A stretch of 64,000 nucleotides of DNA from Streptomyces canus (GTDB lineage: Bacteria > Actinomycetota > Actinomycetes > Streptomycetales > Streptomycetaceae), in the NCBI RefSeq assembly GCF_001514145.1, contig NZ_KQ948666.1, positions 284,138 through 348,137 on the forward strand. Reading direction: 5' to 3'. A program made the position numbers and the translations under genes. The notes below the pieces were generated by a model. That model was not told where the DNA came from and searched no databases. It worked only from the letters and a program-made list of their open reading frames with translations. Below, in pieces: positions 47,954 through 56,908 of the stretch (position 1 is the stretch's first letter; each line of letters starts with the position of its first letter).

Positions 47954-48631
47954 TCAGTGCTGCTGAGCCTTCTGCGGGGTCACCTCGCTCGGCCGTACGA
48001 CGACGTATCCCGAGCCCTGCAGCACCAGCTGCACCGCTTCCCCGGAACCGCCCCGCAGCATCGACCCGATGGACTGCGAACGGTGCAGCGAGGTCGCGAG
48101 GCCCGCCGTCCACCCGACGACCGCGTCCGTGTCGACGTACACCGGGAACTCCGGCGAGACCGGGATCACCAGCGGGTTGCCCTCGCAGACGAGCCCGAGC
48201 CTGCCGTGACCCGTGAAGACACTGTTGAACAGACCGCCACCGGCTATGCCGGCACCCTTCACGGTCGCGATGCGGTACGCCAACGAGGCGTCGAAGCACA
48301 GGACGTTGCGACCGTTGACCGTGAACTCGTCACCCTGTTCCACGTCGACGATGAAACAGTTCTGCGCCTCGTGCGCGAACCAGGCCTCGCCCTGTCCGCG
48401 CACCGTCATCAACGGCAGTCCCTCGCCGGTGACGGCCCGCTTGAGCATGCCCCCGACGCCCTGGCCCTTGCGCTCGAACTGGAGATTGCCGCGGTAGGCG
48501 ACCATCGCCCCCTGGCGGGCGAGCATCTCGCCGTGCACCGCGTACCTGATGCACTTGGAGTTCTCGACCGTCATGCCCGGCGCCGTGGCCGGCTGCACCA
48601 TGTGCTCACTGGAAAACAGGTCACCCTTCAT
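47954..48631 (-). CDS. AIM24 family protein
   Basis: 225 residues of the AIM24/TRAP-like double-psi beta-barrel type: MKGDLFSSEHMVQ start, SKCIRYAVHGEMLARQGAMV, GQGVGGMLKRAVTGEGLPLM, GEAWFAHEAQNCFIVDVEQG, then VFTGHGRLGLVCEGNP. Role in bacteria unknown; it often sits beside TerD-type and stress genes. ATG 48631 has AGGA upstream. Downstream of the TerD-CAP gene (minus strand), with a hairpin at 48647-48663 between them. Confidence 0.87.
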   Translation of the reverse strand: MKGDLFSSEHMVQPATAPGMTVENSKCIRYAVHGEMLARQGAMVAYRGNLQFERKGQGVGGMLKRAVTGEGLPLMTVRGQGEAWFAHEAQNCFIVDVEQGDEFTVNGRNVLCFDASLAYRIATVKGAGIAGGGLFNSVFTGHGRLGLVCEGNPLVIPVSPEFPVYVDTDAVVGWTAGLATSLHRSQSIGSMLRGGSGEAVQLVLQGSGYVVVRPSEVTPQKAQQH

Positions 48632-48646
48632 GGGGGCATCCTGGCC

Positions 48647-48663
48647 CGGAGGGATCCCCTCCG
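48647..48663 (-). terminator. Hairpin between TerD-CAP and AIM24 genes
   Basis: CGGAGGG-ATC-CCCTCCG, a 7-bp perfect stem, lies 38 bp after the TerD-CAP stop and 16 bp upstream of the AIM24 start, next to its ribosome-binding site. Confidence 0.5.
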
Positions 48664-48700
48664 CCAAGATCGCGGCCCAACTCACGTCCGTGAGGCTCGC

Positions 48701-50119
48701 TCAGGCGCCGAACAACTGGGTCCAGTACGTGCCCGCCGGGCCGCCGCCCGCGAAGCCGATCCCGATGTGGGTGAAGCCGGGCTTGAGGATGTTGGCGCGG
48801 TGACCCGGGCTGTTCATCCAGCCCTCGACGACCTCGGCGGCCGAGCGCTGGCCGCACGCGATGTTCTCCCCGATGGAGCGACGGGTCGAGCCCGCGGCGG
48901 CGGCCCGGTCCCAGGGCTGGGTGCCCTCGGGGGAGGTGTGGGAGTAGAAGGCGCGGACCGCCATGTCGGTGCTGTACGCCTGCGCGGCACGGGCCAGAAG
49001 GGGATCGACGCCGAGCGGCGGCAGGCCGGCCCTGGCGCGCTCGCGGTTGGTGAGGCCGACCACCTCGTCGGCGGTCCGCGTCAGGGCGGCGGGCGTGAGC
49101 GGGCTGGCCCACAGCGCCGTCCAGTACACATCGCCGGAGCGGCCGTTGGCGGCGCGCGCCAGACCGACGTGGCTGAAGGCCGGATCGTGCAGGGTCCGCC
49201 GGGGCTGCTCGGTGCGCAGGCAGTACTCGACGAACTCGGACGGGTCGCGGGGGCCCGAGACGAGGTGCTCGCCGACGGTGAGGTACGCGTAGCCGGTGGC
49301 GGTGAGCCGCTGGAAGACGGACACGCCGTCTGGGCCCTCCACACCGAGGCGGTCCGCGGAGGCCATCGCGGAGGCGTGGGCGCGGGCGGCGTCGGTGAGA
49401 CGGGGGTCGAGCATGACCGGGGATGAACCGGCCGTGGAGCGCGCGGAGTTGACCAGGGTGAGGAAGGCGGCCAGATCGGTGGAGGCGGCGGGCGCCGGAG
49501 TGCGGGGGAGGGGCGCGGGGCGGGTCGGAGGCGGCGGGTAGGCCGGGGACGATCCCGAGGGCGTCCGGAGGGCGGGACCAGCGGCAGGACGTGCCCCCGA
49601 TACCGTCAACGGCGCGGAAGGCACCGCGGTCGTGGGCGTGTCGTCCATGACGTCCACCCCGAAGTCCCGCGCCAGCCCCGCGAGCCCGTCCGCGTACCCC
49701 TGCCCCAGCGCCCGCAGCTTCCATCCGTCGCCCCGACGGTAGATCTCCGCGAGCAGCAGGACGGTCTCCTGCCGTGGCCGCGGCGGCGCGAACCGGGCGA
49801 GCGGGCGGCCGCCCGCACCGGTGACCTGAAGGACCGGGGCGGGCAGCCGGCCCAGGGGGGTGCCGGGATCGGCCGGGCTGACGACCACCGTCAGCCTGGA
49901 GGCGCCCGCGCGCAGTCGCCGGGGATCGATGGTCAGGGTGTCGCCGGAGAGCCGGGCGCCGGGAGCGGAGGGCTGGTTGTAGAACACGAAGTCGGCGTCG
50001 CCCCCGACCTTGCCGTGGTCGTCCGTGACAAGGGCGGACACGTCGAAGGGGCCGGGCACCCGCACGGTGACGGCCCCTTCGGGGAGGGGCAGATTGCCTC
50101 CGGGAACCAACTCGCTCAT
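48701..50119 (-). CDS. TerD-like protein fused to two CAP (SCP) domains
   Basis: 472 residues from ATG 50119 (AGGGCGG upstream). Residues 1-165 are a TerD-type calcium-binding stress domain (DADFVFYNQPSAPGARLSGD, VLLLAEIYRRGDGWKLRALG, GVDVMDDTP). A Pro-rich linker follows, then two CAP/SCP domains at about 220-340 and 350-472; the second has the family's HTSPEGTQPWDRA, GENIACGQ and NSPGHRANILKPGFTHIGIG. No signal peptide is visible although CAP domains are normally secreted. The two CAP domains are diverged. Ter-type stress context is an inference. Confidence 0.88.
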   Translation of the reverse strand: MSELVPGGNLPLPEGAVTVRVPGPFDVSALVTDDHGKVGGDADFVFYNQPSAPGARLSGDTLTIDPRRLRAGASRLTVVVSPADPGTPLGRLPAPVLQVTGAGGRPLARFAPPRPRQETVLLLAEIYRRGDGWKLRALGQGYADGLAGLARDFGVDVMDDTPTTAVPSAPLTVSGARPAAGPALRTPSGSSPAYPPPPTRPAPLPRTPAPAASTDLAAFLTLVNSARSTAGSSPVMLDPRLTDAARAHASAMASADRLGVEGPDGVSVFQRLTATGYAYLTVGEHLVSGPRDPSEFVEYCLRTEQPRRTLHDPAFSHVGLARAANGRSGDVYWTALWASPLTPAALTRTADEVVGLTNRERARAGLPPLGVDPLLARAAQAYSTDMAVRAFYSHTSPEGTQPWDRAAAAGSTRRSIGENIACGQRSAAEVVEGWMNSPGHRANILKPGFTHIGIGFAGGGPAGTYWTQLFGA

Positions 50120-50124
50120 CGTGC

Positions 50125-50167
50125 CGCCCTGGTGTCGTCGCTCGCCGGGAAAACGCACACCAGGGCG
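50125..50167 (-). terminator. Inverted repeat whose 3' arm carries the TerD-CAP ribosome-binding site
   Basis: CGCCCTGGTGT (minus-strand 5' arm, 50167-50157) pairs with ACACCAGGGCG (50135-50125) across 21 bases. The arm nearer the ATG contains AGGGCG, the likely Shine-Dalgarno of the TerD-CAP gene. It starts 18 bp after the upstream serine hydrolase stop, so it may be that gene's terminator, a translation-blocking hairpin, or both. Confidence 0.55.
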
Positions 50168-50185
50168 CAGGGGTTCCCGGCGTGC

Positions 50186-51382
50186 TCAGTCCAGCCTGAC
50201 CGCCGGCGCCATGTCCTCGTGCCGCTCCACCGGCGCCTTGCCGCGCGGAGCCTTCGTCGCCTTGCCGCAGAACGCGGAGTCGAGGGTGCGCAGCATCGTG
50301 TTGAGGACCGTGCCGTTGTTGGAGGTGTTGGCGACCGCGGCGAGCGCGCGCTTGCCGTCCTTCGAGGCGAACGCGTACGTGTAGAAGCCCTGCACGGCAC
50401 CTGTGTGGCCGTACACCGACACTCCGCACGACAGATCGCGACGGCGCAACCCGAGGCCGTACGCCTGACCGCTCCCCGCCGGCATCCACCGCTCCATCTG
50501 CGCCAGTTGCTCGGCCGAGGTGAGCCGGCCCGCGAGCAGGGCGGACAGGAAGGTGTTCAGGTCCCGGGTGCTGGAGATGAGCGCGCCCGCGCTCTGCGCC
50601 CACGACACGGTCTGCTCGGTCGCGTCGACGAGCGGGGCGCCGGCCTGGTCAGGGGTGAGATAGCCGTGTGCATGACGGCCGGGGATCTTCATGCCGGGGT
50701 GCACATAGGACGTGTCGCGCAGCTGCAGCGGTTCGATGATCCGCTTCTCGTACTCGGTCCGCACCGGGTTCCCGGTCAGCTTCTCGATCAGCATCCCGGC
50801 GACGACGAAGTTGGTGTTCGAGTACGAGTACACCGCGCCGGCCGCGTTCGTGCGCGGCTTGCGCAGCGAGCGCTTCACCAGCTCCTCGGGGGTGAAGACC
50901 TTCTTGCGGACCGCCTCGAACCCCTGGACCGTCTTGGCGAACATCTCGTTCGTGTAGTCGTACAGGCCGCTGCGGTGGCTCAGGACGTGCCGCACCGTGA
51001 TCCGGTCGTCGGGCAGCAGCCCGGGCAGATAGCGGTTGACCGGCGCGTCGAGTTCCAGCTTCTTCTCGTCGACCAGCTGGAGCAGGACGACGGCGGTGAA
51101 GGTCTTGGTGACGCTGCCGATACGGAACCGGTCGGTGTCGCTCATCGTCTGCTCGCTCTTGCGGTCCGCGACGCCGACCGCGGCCCGGTACACCGAGTTC
51201 CCGTCGTCGATCCGGGCCATGGAACCCGGCGCGCCCTGCGCCGTCGCGGAATGCAACACGCCGAGCAGACCTGTGAGATCCACCTCCGGTGCGGCAGGCG
51301 ACCCAGCGTGGGCGGGGACCGCGAGAAGGGGCAGCAGGACCGCTCCGGCCACCGCCCCGACCATCACTCGTGCTGATGCCAT
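50186..51382 (-). CDS. Secreted serine hydrolase (D-Ala-D-Ala carboxypeptidase/beta-lactamase class C-like)
   Basis: 398 residues. Signal peptide (MASARVMVGAVAGAVLLPLL, AHA-G cleavage). Nucleophile Ser in GSVTKTFTAVV (S-x-x-K), the Y-S-N triad (VYSYSNTN) and a late GHTGAVQGF in the KTG place. This is the alkaline D-peptidase/DD-carboxypeptidase R61-like group that acts on D-alanyl peptides in the wall or medium. Upstream, the 176-bp gap to the ROK gene is divergent. A hairpin follows its stop. Confidence 0.9.
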   Translation of the reverse strand: MASARVMVGAVAGAVLLPLLAVPAHAGSPAAPEVDLTGLLGVLHSATAQGAPGSMARIDDGNSVYRAAVGVADRKSEQTMSDTDRFRIGSVTKTFTAVVLLQLVDEKKLELDAPVNRYLPGLLPDDRITVRHVLSHRSGLYDYTNEMFAKTVQGFEAVRKKVFTPEELVKRSLRKPRTNAAGAVYSYSNTNFVVAGMLIEKLTGNPVRTEYEKRIIEPLQLRDTSYVHPGMKIPGRHAHGYLTPDQAGAPLVDATEQTVSWAQSAGALISSTRDLNTFLSALLAGRLTSAEQLAQMERWMPAGSGQAYGLGLRRRDLSCGVSVYGHTGAVQGFYTYAFASKDGKRALAAVANTSNNGTVLNTMLRTLDSAFCGKATKAPRGKAPVERHEDMAPAVRLD

Positions 51383-51522
51383 CCGGCTGATCTCCTGTCG
51401 TTTCGTCAGTTTCCATACGAATGAGGAGAGTATGGCGATGAAGAGAACGAAAAGTGATGATTGACCGCTCCGGTCGGCACAGAAGTCTCTTCAGGAACGC
51501 ACAGCGAATCCTGCTTCTTTTA

Positions 51523-51551
51523 TTGACGAAGGAAAAGAACCCCTCTAAGTT
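51523..51551 (+). promoter_or_regulatory. Sigma-70-type promoter giving a leaderless ROK regulator transcript
   Basis: TTGACG (51523-51528) and TAAGTT (51546-51551) are 17 bp apart, in a locally A+T-rich segment. Transcription from here would begin at or 1-2 bases before the ATG at 51559. No Shine-Dalgarno precedes that ATG. Confidence 0.6.
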
Positions 51552-51558
51552 CCCGGCC

Positions 51559-52737
51559 ATGCGCTCAACCCCTCGCGCCGAGACCTTCCCCGCCAACACA
51601 CCCGCCGCCTCACAGGTGTTCACCACCGTCCTGTCGCAGGGCCCGCTGCCCCGCCTGGAGGTGGCCCGGCGGGTCGGTCTGTCGCCGGCCGCGGTCACCA
51701 AGGCGGTCCGGCCGCTCATCGAGGCCGGATACCTGGTGGAGGGCGCCGACGAGGAGGCCCGCCCGGCGCTCGGACGGCCCGCGAACCTCGTACGGGTCGA
51801 CGGAGGGCGAGCCCTGTTCATCGGCGTGAAGGTCACCGGCGACGAGATCATCGGGGTCCTCACCGACCTGTGCTGCCGTATCCGCGTCGCCCGGCATCTG
51901 CCGCTGCCCGACCGCGAGCCCAAGACGGTGCTCGCGAGCATCACGGAACTCGTCCAGCGGCTCCTCGCCGAGGCGGACGGCTCCACGGCCCCGGTCCTCG
52001 GTCTCGGCATCGCGGTCTCCGGCGACGTCGACCGGGGCGAGGGCGCGGTCCGCTACTCGCCCTTCCTGGAGTGGCGCGACGTCCCGCTCGCCGAACTCGC
52101 CGCCATGACCACGGGATTGCCCGTCACCGTCGACAACGACGTACGCGCTCTGACGGTCGCCGAGCAGTGGTTCGGCGCCGGAGTGGGCCTGTCCGACTTC
52201 GCCGTGGTCACCGTGGGCGCCGGCATCGGCTGCGGCCTGGTGGTGCACGGCCGGGTGGTCGCCGGGGCGCACGGAGTGGCCGGGGAGATCGGCCATGTGA
52301 CCGTCGACCCGGCCGGCCCGCTCTGCCACTGCGGCAACCGCGGCTGCGTCGAGGCGATCGCCGGGGAAGCCGCGATCGTCCGGCAGGTCCGCGAGGCCAC
52401 CGGGGCCGAAATCCCCGACGCCGCCGCGGCCTTGCACCTGGCCCGCGAAGGTGTCGCCGGAGCCCGGGACGTGTACGCGCGCGCGGGCGAGGCGATCGGC
52501 CGGGGCATCGCCACCGTCGCCAACCTCCTCGGCCCCGAACGCGTGATCATCTCCGGCGAGGGGCTCGCCGCCTACGACCTGTTCGCCGAGCAGATCCGCG
52601 ACGCCTTCGTCGCGGCCGCCTTCGGCTCCGCCGCCCAGTGCGACGTCCGCACCCACCCGCTGCCCTTCGAGGAGTGGGCCCGCGGAGCCGCCGCCACCGC
52701 CATCCAGTCCTTCATCACCCCGGACCCGAGCCGATAA
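51559..52737 (+). CDS. ROK family transcriptional regulator
   Basis: 392 residues. N-terminal winged helix (FTTVLSQGPLPRLEVARRVG, SPAAVTKAVRPLIEAGYL) and a ROK sugar-kinase-like domain with VDNDVRALTVAEQWFG, the zinc-type motif H-V-T-V-D-P..C-H-C-G-N-R-G-C, and GAGIGCGLVVHGR. Such repressors sense sugars or their phosphates. The alpha-galactosidase gene begins 30 bp after its stop, so it very likely controls this glycoside-hydrolase operon. The ATG seems leaderless. Confidence 0.92.
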   Translation: MRSTPRAETFPANTPAASQVFTTVLSQGPLPRLEVARRVGLSPAAVTKAVRPLIEAGYLVEGADEEARPALGRPANLVRVDGGRALFIGVKVTGDEIIGVLTDLCCRIRVARHLPLPDREPKTVLASITELVQRLLAEADGSTAPVLGLGIAVSGDVDRGEGAVRYSPFLEWRDVPLAELAAMTTGLPVTVDNDVRALTVAEQWFGAGVGLSDFAVVTVGAGIGCGLVVHGRVVAGAHGVAGEIGHVTVDPAGPLCHCGNRGCVEAIAGEAAIVRQVREATGAEIPDAAAALHLAREGVAGARDVYARAGEAIGRGIATVANLLGPERVIISGEGLAAYDLFAEQIRDAFVAAAFGSAAQCDVRTHPLPFEEWARGAAATAIQSFITPDPSR

Positions 52738-52766
52738 CAACCCGCACCCCATTGGAGGTACGACCC

Positions 52767-54545
52767 ATGCGGTCATCCTCGTACTTCGCCCTGCCCGCCA
52801 GAGCCCTGCTGGTGCTCGCTCTCACGGCGGTGGCCGTCCCCACGGCCCACGCCGCCGACGCCCCCGCGCCGTCCCTCGCCGCCAAGCCCTACATGGGCTG
52901 GTCCAGTTGGAGCATGCAGTCGTCCAAGTACCCCGGCCTCAACCCGGACGGCGACTACAGCTACCTCACCGAGGCCAACGTCCTGAAGCAGACCGACGCC
53001 ATGGCCGCCAAGCTGAAGAAGTACGGCTACGAGTACGTCAACATCGACGCCGGCTGGTGGATGGACAAGGCCTGGAAGTCGGGGTTCGACCAGTACGGCC
53101 GCCAGAAGCCCGACCCGGTCCGCTTCCCGCACGGCATGAAGGCCGTCGCCGACCGCATCCACGCCAAGGGCCTCAAGGCCGGCATCTATCTCCCGGCCGG
53201 TCTGGAGAAGGGGGCGTACGGCGATGGGAAGACGCCGATCTGGAACGCCGACGGCTGCACCACCGCCGACGTCGTGTACGACGACCTGCGCACCACCAAC
53301 GGCTGGGACAGCGCGTACAAGCTCGACTTCGCCAAGCCGTGCACCAGCAAGTACATCGACTCCCAGGCCCAGTTGATCGCCGGTTGGGGCTACGACTTCC
53401 TCAAGCTCGACGGTGTCGGCCCCGGCTCCGGGAAGAGCGGCGACCAGTACGACAACGTTGCCGACGTGGCGGCCTGGAACAGGGCGATAACCGGCACCGG
53501 CCGCACCGTCCACCTCGAACTCTCCTGGTCCCTCGACATCGGACACGCCGCCGACTGGAAGAAGTACTCGCAGGGCTGGCGCGTCGACACCGACGTCGAG
53601 TGCTACTGCAACACCCTGGTCAGCTGGGAGAACTCGGTCGACGACCGCTGGGACGACACCCCCGCCTGGACCCGGCACGCCGGACCCGGCGGCTGGAACG
53701 ACCTCGACTCCCTCGATGTCGGCAACGGGCAGATGGACGGCCTGACCAAGGCGGAACGGCAGAGCTACGCCACCCTGTGGGCCATCGCCAAGTCCCCCCT
53801 CTACACCGGCGACGACCTCACCCGCCTGGACTCCTACGGCCTGTCCCTGCTGACCAACCGCGAGGTCATCGGCCTCAACCAGGGCCCCAACCCGCCCGCA
53901 CACCCGGTCACCCCGTCCGACCCGCAACAGGTCTGGGCCGCCAAGAACCCCGACGGCACCTACACCGTCGCCCTGTTCAACCTCGCCGACGCCCCCGCCG
54001 CCGTCACCGCCGACTGGGCCACCCTCGGCTTCACCGGCAAGGCCTCCGTCCGCGACCTGTGGAACCACGAGAACCTCGGCACCTACAAGAACACGGTGAC
54101 CCAGGCCCTGCCCGCCCACGGCTCGCGCCTGTTCACGGTCGCCCCGCACGGCACCGCACTCGCCTTCGCGGGATACGAGGCCGAGTCCTCCGCGAACACC
54201 CTCGGCGGCAACGCCTCCGTCGCCGACTGCTCCGCCTGCTCCGACGGAAAGAAGGTCGGCAACTTGTACCTCGGCGGGACCCTGACCTTCCGCGACGTCG
54301 TCGTCGCCAAGGCAGGCACCTACCAGATCAAGGTCTCCTACATCAGCGGTGACGCCCGCTCGGTGGACGTCTCCGCGAACGGCGGCGGCGCCACCCGCCA
54401 CAAGCTCCCCGCCACCGGCGACTGGGGCACCGTGTCGAGCGTGTACGTGCCCGTGACGCTCAAGGCCGGCGCCAACACGATCACCTTCGACAGCGGCAGC
54501 GGCTACGCACCGGACATCGACCGGATCGACGTACCGAAGTCCTGA
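52767..54545 (+). CDS. Secreted GH27 alpha-galactosidase with C-terminal carbohydrate-binding module
   Basis: 592 residues. Signal peptide (LPARALLVLALTAVAVPTAH, AHA-A cleavage). GH27 barrel at 40-420: PYMGWSSWS, YVNIDAGWW, the nucleophile in YDFLKLDGVG, the acid/base region VDTDVECYC, and GGWNDLDSLDVGNG. A beta domain follows, then a CBM35-like module (GYEAESSANTLGGNASV ... FDSGSGYAPDIDRIDV). It removes alpha-linked galactose from galactomannan or galacto-oligosaccharides outside the cell. ATG with GGAGG seven bases before. Confidence 0.93.
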   Translation: MRSSSYFALPARALLVLALTAVAVPTAHAADAPAPSLAAKPYMGWSSWSMQSSKYPGLNPDGDYSYLTEANVLKQTDAMAAKLKKYGYEYVNIDAGWWMDKAWKSGFDQYGRQKPDPVRFPHGMKAVADRIHAKGLKAGIYLPAGLEKGAYGDGKTPIWNADGCTTADVVYDDLRTTNGWDSAYKLDFAKPCTSKYIDSQAQLIAGWGYDFLKLDGVGPGSGKSGDQYDNVADVAAWNRAITGTGRTVHLELSWSLDIGHAADWKKYSQGWRVDTDVECYCNTLVSWENSVDDRWDDTPAWTRHAGPGGWNDLDSLDVGNGQMDGLTKAERQSYATLWAIAKSPLYTGDDLTRLDSYGLSLLTNREVIGLNQGPNPPAHPVTPSDPQQVWAAKNPDGTYTVALFNLADAPAAVTADWATLGFTGKASVRDLWNHENLGTYKNTVTQALPAHGSRLFTVAPHGTALAFAGYEAESSANTLGGNASVADCSACSDGKKVGNLYLGGTLTFRDVVVAKAGTYQIKVSYISGDARSVDVSANGGGATRHKLPATGDWGTVSSVYVPVTLKAGANTITFDSGSGYAPDIDRIDVPKS

Positions 54546-54565
54546 CCGAGCCACCAGGAGCCGCC

Positions 54566-56908
54566 ATGACCCCCGCCCCGTCCAGACGCGGTGTCCTCGC
54601 GCTGACCGCCGCACTCGCCGCGCTGCCCACCTTCACCGCGACCGCGGCACCCCGGCGACCCGCTGACGCACCCGCCCTCGACGCCGACCCACGCCACCGG
54701 CTCCGGTGGCAGGCTCCCGCCGACGAACACTCGATGATCGAACAGGGCCTGCCCGTCGGCAACGGCCGCCTCGGCGCCCTCGCGAGCAACGACCCCGGCC
54801 GCGAAGTCCTTCTCGTCACCGACGCCACCCTGTGGACCGGCGGCCTCAACGACACCCTCGACGCCGACGGCCAATTCCCCTACGGCCGCCAGGATTTCGG
54901 CTCCTTCACCCTGCTGGCCCGGCTCACCGTCGACATCCCCGACCACGACCTGTCCGCCGTCTCCGGCTACCGCCGCACCCTCGACCTCGCCCAGGGCGTG
55001 AACGAAACGTCGTACGTCCGCTCCGGCGTGACCTACCGACGCCAGATCTTCGCCAGCCGGCCCGACGACGTCATCGTCCTGCACTTCGACCAGAGCGGAG
55101 AAGGCCGCTACACCGGCAGCATCACGCTGGAGGGAACCCACGGCGAGGAGCCCGCGGTCTCCTTCGGCGCCGCCCTCCCGAACGGACTGAGATACGGGGC
55201 CGCGATCGCGGCGTACGGCTCCGGCGGCAGCGTCACCGTCGAAGGGACGCACATCGGCTTCACCGGGTGCAGGGAACTCACCGTCGTCCTGAGCGGGGGC
55301 ACCAACTACACACCCGACGCCGCCGCGCACTTCCGCGACCCCTCCCTCGACCCGCAGCAGCTCGCACGCACCAAGGTCCGGACCGCCGCCCGTCACTCGG
55401 CGAACACCCTCCTCCGTACCCACACCGCCGACCATCACGCCCTGTTCGGGCAGTGGGACGTGTCGCTCGGCACCTCCTCCGCCGAGCAGCGCTCCCTCGA
55501 CACCTGGGAGCGCCTGCGCGCACGCGCCCGGGACGGGGTGCCCGACCCGGAACTGGAGGCGCAGTACCTGCAGTTCGGCCGCTACCTGATGATCGCGGGA
55601 TCACGCGGCAGCCTCCCGCTGGGCCTCCAGGGACTGTGGCTCGACGGCAACGACCCGGACTGGATGGGCGACTACCACACCGACATCAACATCCAGATGA
55701 ACTACTGGGCGGCCGACCGGACCGGCCTGCCCCAGTGCTTCGACACGCTCACCGACTACTGCGTCGCCCAGCTCCCGTCCTGGACCGACCTCACCCGCAG
55801 GCTGTTCAACGACCCCCGCAACCGCTACCGCAACTCCACGGGGAAGAACGCCGGCTGGACGGTCGCCATCTCCACCAACCCCTTCGGCGGAGGCGGCTGG
55901 TGGTGGCATCCGGCGGGCAACGCCTGGCTGTGCAACTCCCTCTGGGAGCACTACGAGTTCACCGCCTCCCGCACCCATCTGGAGAAGATCTACCCCCTCC
56001 TGAAAGGCGCCTGCGAGTTCTGGGAGGCGCGGCTGCTGACCACGACCCTCCCGGGCATCTCACGGGAGGTCCTGATCGCCGACAGCGACTGGTCGCCCGA
56101 GCACGGCCCGCTCGACGCCAAGGGCATCACCTACGCCCAGGAACTCGTCTGGACGCTGTTCGGCAACTACTGCGCGGCCGCGGCCGAGTTGAGGAAGGAC
56201 GCGGAGTTCGCCGCCACGATCGCCGGCCTCCGCAAGCGCCTCCACCTCCCTCAAGTCAGCCCCACCACAGGCTGGCTGGAGGAGTGGATGTCCCCCGACA
56301 ACCTCGGCGAGACCACCCACCGTCACCTGTCGCCGCTCGTCGGTCTCTTCCCCGGCGACCGCATCCGCCCCGACGGCTCCACCCCGGCCGACATCGTCGA
56401 GGGTGCCACCGCCCTGCTCACCGCACGCGGCATGGAGAGCTTCGGCTGGGCCAACGCCTGGCGCGGCCTGTGCTGGGCCCGCCTCAAGAACGCCGACAAG
56501 GCCTACCAGCTGGTGGTCAACAACCTCCGGCCCTCCACCGGAGGCAGCAACGGCACCGCCTTCAATCTCTTCGACATCTACCAGGTGGAACAGGGCCGCG
56601 GAATCTTTCAGATCGACGCGAATCTGGGTACCCCTGCGGCGATGATCGAGATGCTGCTCTACTCCCGCCCCGGCCACCTGGAACTCCTGCCCGCACTGCC
56701 CGACGCCTGGGCCGCCTCCGGCTCCCTCACGGGAGCGCACGCACGCGGCGGCTTCGTCGTGGATCTACGCTGGCGTGATGGGAAACCGACCGAAGCACGG
56801 ATCCGCAGCGCCGGAGGCCGTACCACGACGGTCGCGTACGCGGGAAGCTCCCGCACGGTGACACTCAAGCCGGGCGCCACGGTCACCCTGAAAGGCTTCG
56901 ACCGATGA
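54566..56908 (+). CDS. TAT-exported GH95 family enzyme (alpha-L-fucosidase type)
   Basis: 780 residues. Twin-arginine-like signal (APSRRGVLALTAALAALPTF). N-terminal GH95 domain (ARHRLRWQAPADEHS... QGLPVGNGRLGALAS, DATLWTGG) and an (alpha/alpha)6 barrel with GLQGLWLDGNDPDW, IQMNYWAADRTGLP, the acid-bearing DSDWSPEHGPLDA and SPLVGLFPGDRI. GH95 members cleave alpha-1,2-L-fucose, or alpha-L-galactose, from plant glycans such as xyloglucan. The true specificity is unknown. Starts 20 bp after the galactosidase and overlaps the esterase gene by 4 bp. Confidence 0.92.
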   Translation: MTPAPSRRGVLALTAALAALPTFTATAAPRRPADAPALDADPRHRLRWQAPADEHSMIEQGLPVGNGRLGALASNDPGREVLLVTDATLWTGGLNDTLDADGQFPYGRQDFGSFTLLARLTVDIPDHDLSAVSGYRRTLDLAQGVNETSYVRSGVTYRRQIFASRPDDVIVLHFDQSGEGRYTGSITLEGTHGEEPAVSFGAALPNGLRYGAAIAAYGSGGSVTVEGTHIGFTGCRELTVVLSGGTNYTPDAAAHFRDPSLDPQQLARTKVRTAARHSANTLLRTHTADHHALFGQWDVSLGTSSAEQRSLDTWERLRARARDGVPDPELEAQYLQFGRYLMIAGSRGSLPLGLQGLWLDGNDPDWMGDYHTDINIQMNYWAADRTGLPQCFDTLTDYCVAQLPSWTDLTRRLFNDPRNRYRNSTGKNAGWTVAISTNPFGGGGWWWHPAGNAWLCNSLWEHYEFTASRTHLEKIYPLLKGACEFWEARLLTTTLPGISREVLIADSDWSPEHGPLDAKGITYAQELVWTLFGNYCAAAAELRKDAEFAATIAGLRKRLHLPQVSPTTGWLEEWMSPDNLGETTHRHLSPLVGLFPGDRIRPDGSTPADIVEGATALLTARGMESFGWANAWRGLCWARLKNADKAYQLVVNNLRPSTGGSNGTAFNLFDIYQVEQGRGIFQIDANLGTPAAMIEMLLYSRPGHLELLPALPDAWAASGSLTGAHARGGFVVDLRWRDGKPTEARIRSAGGRTTTVAYAGSSRTVTLKPGATVTLKGFDR

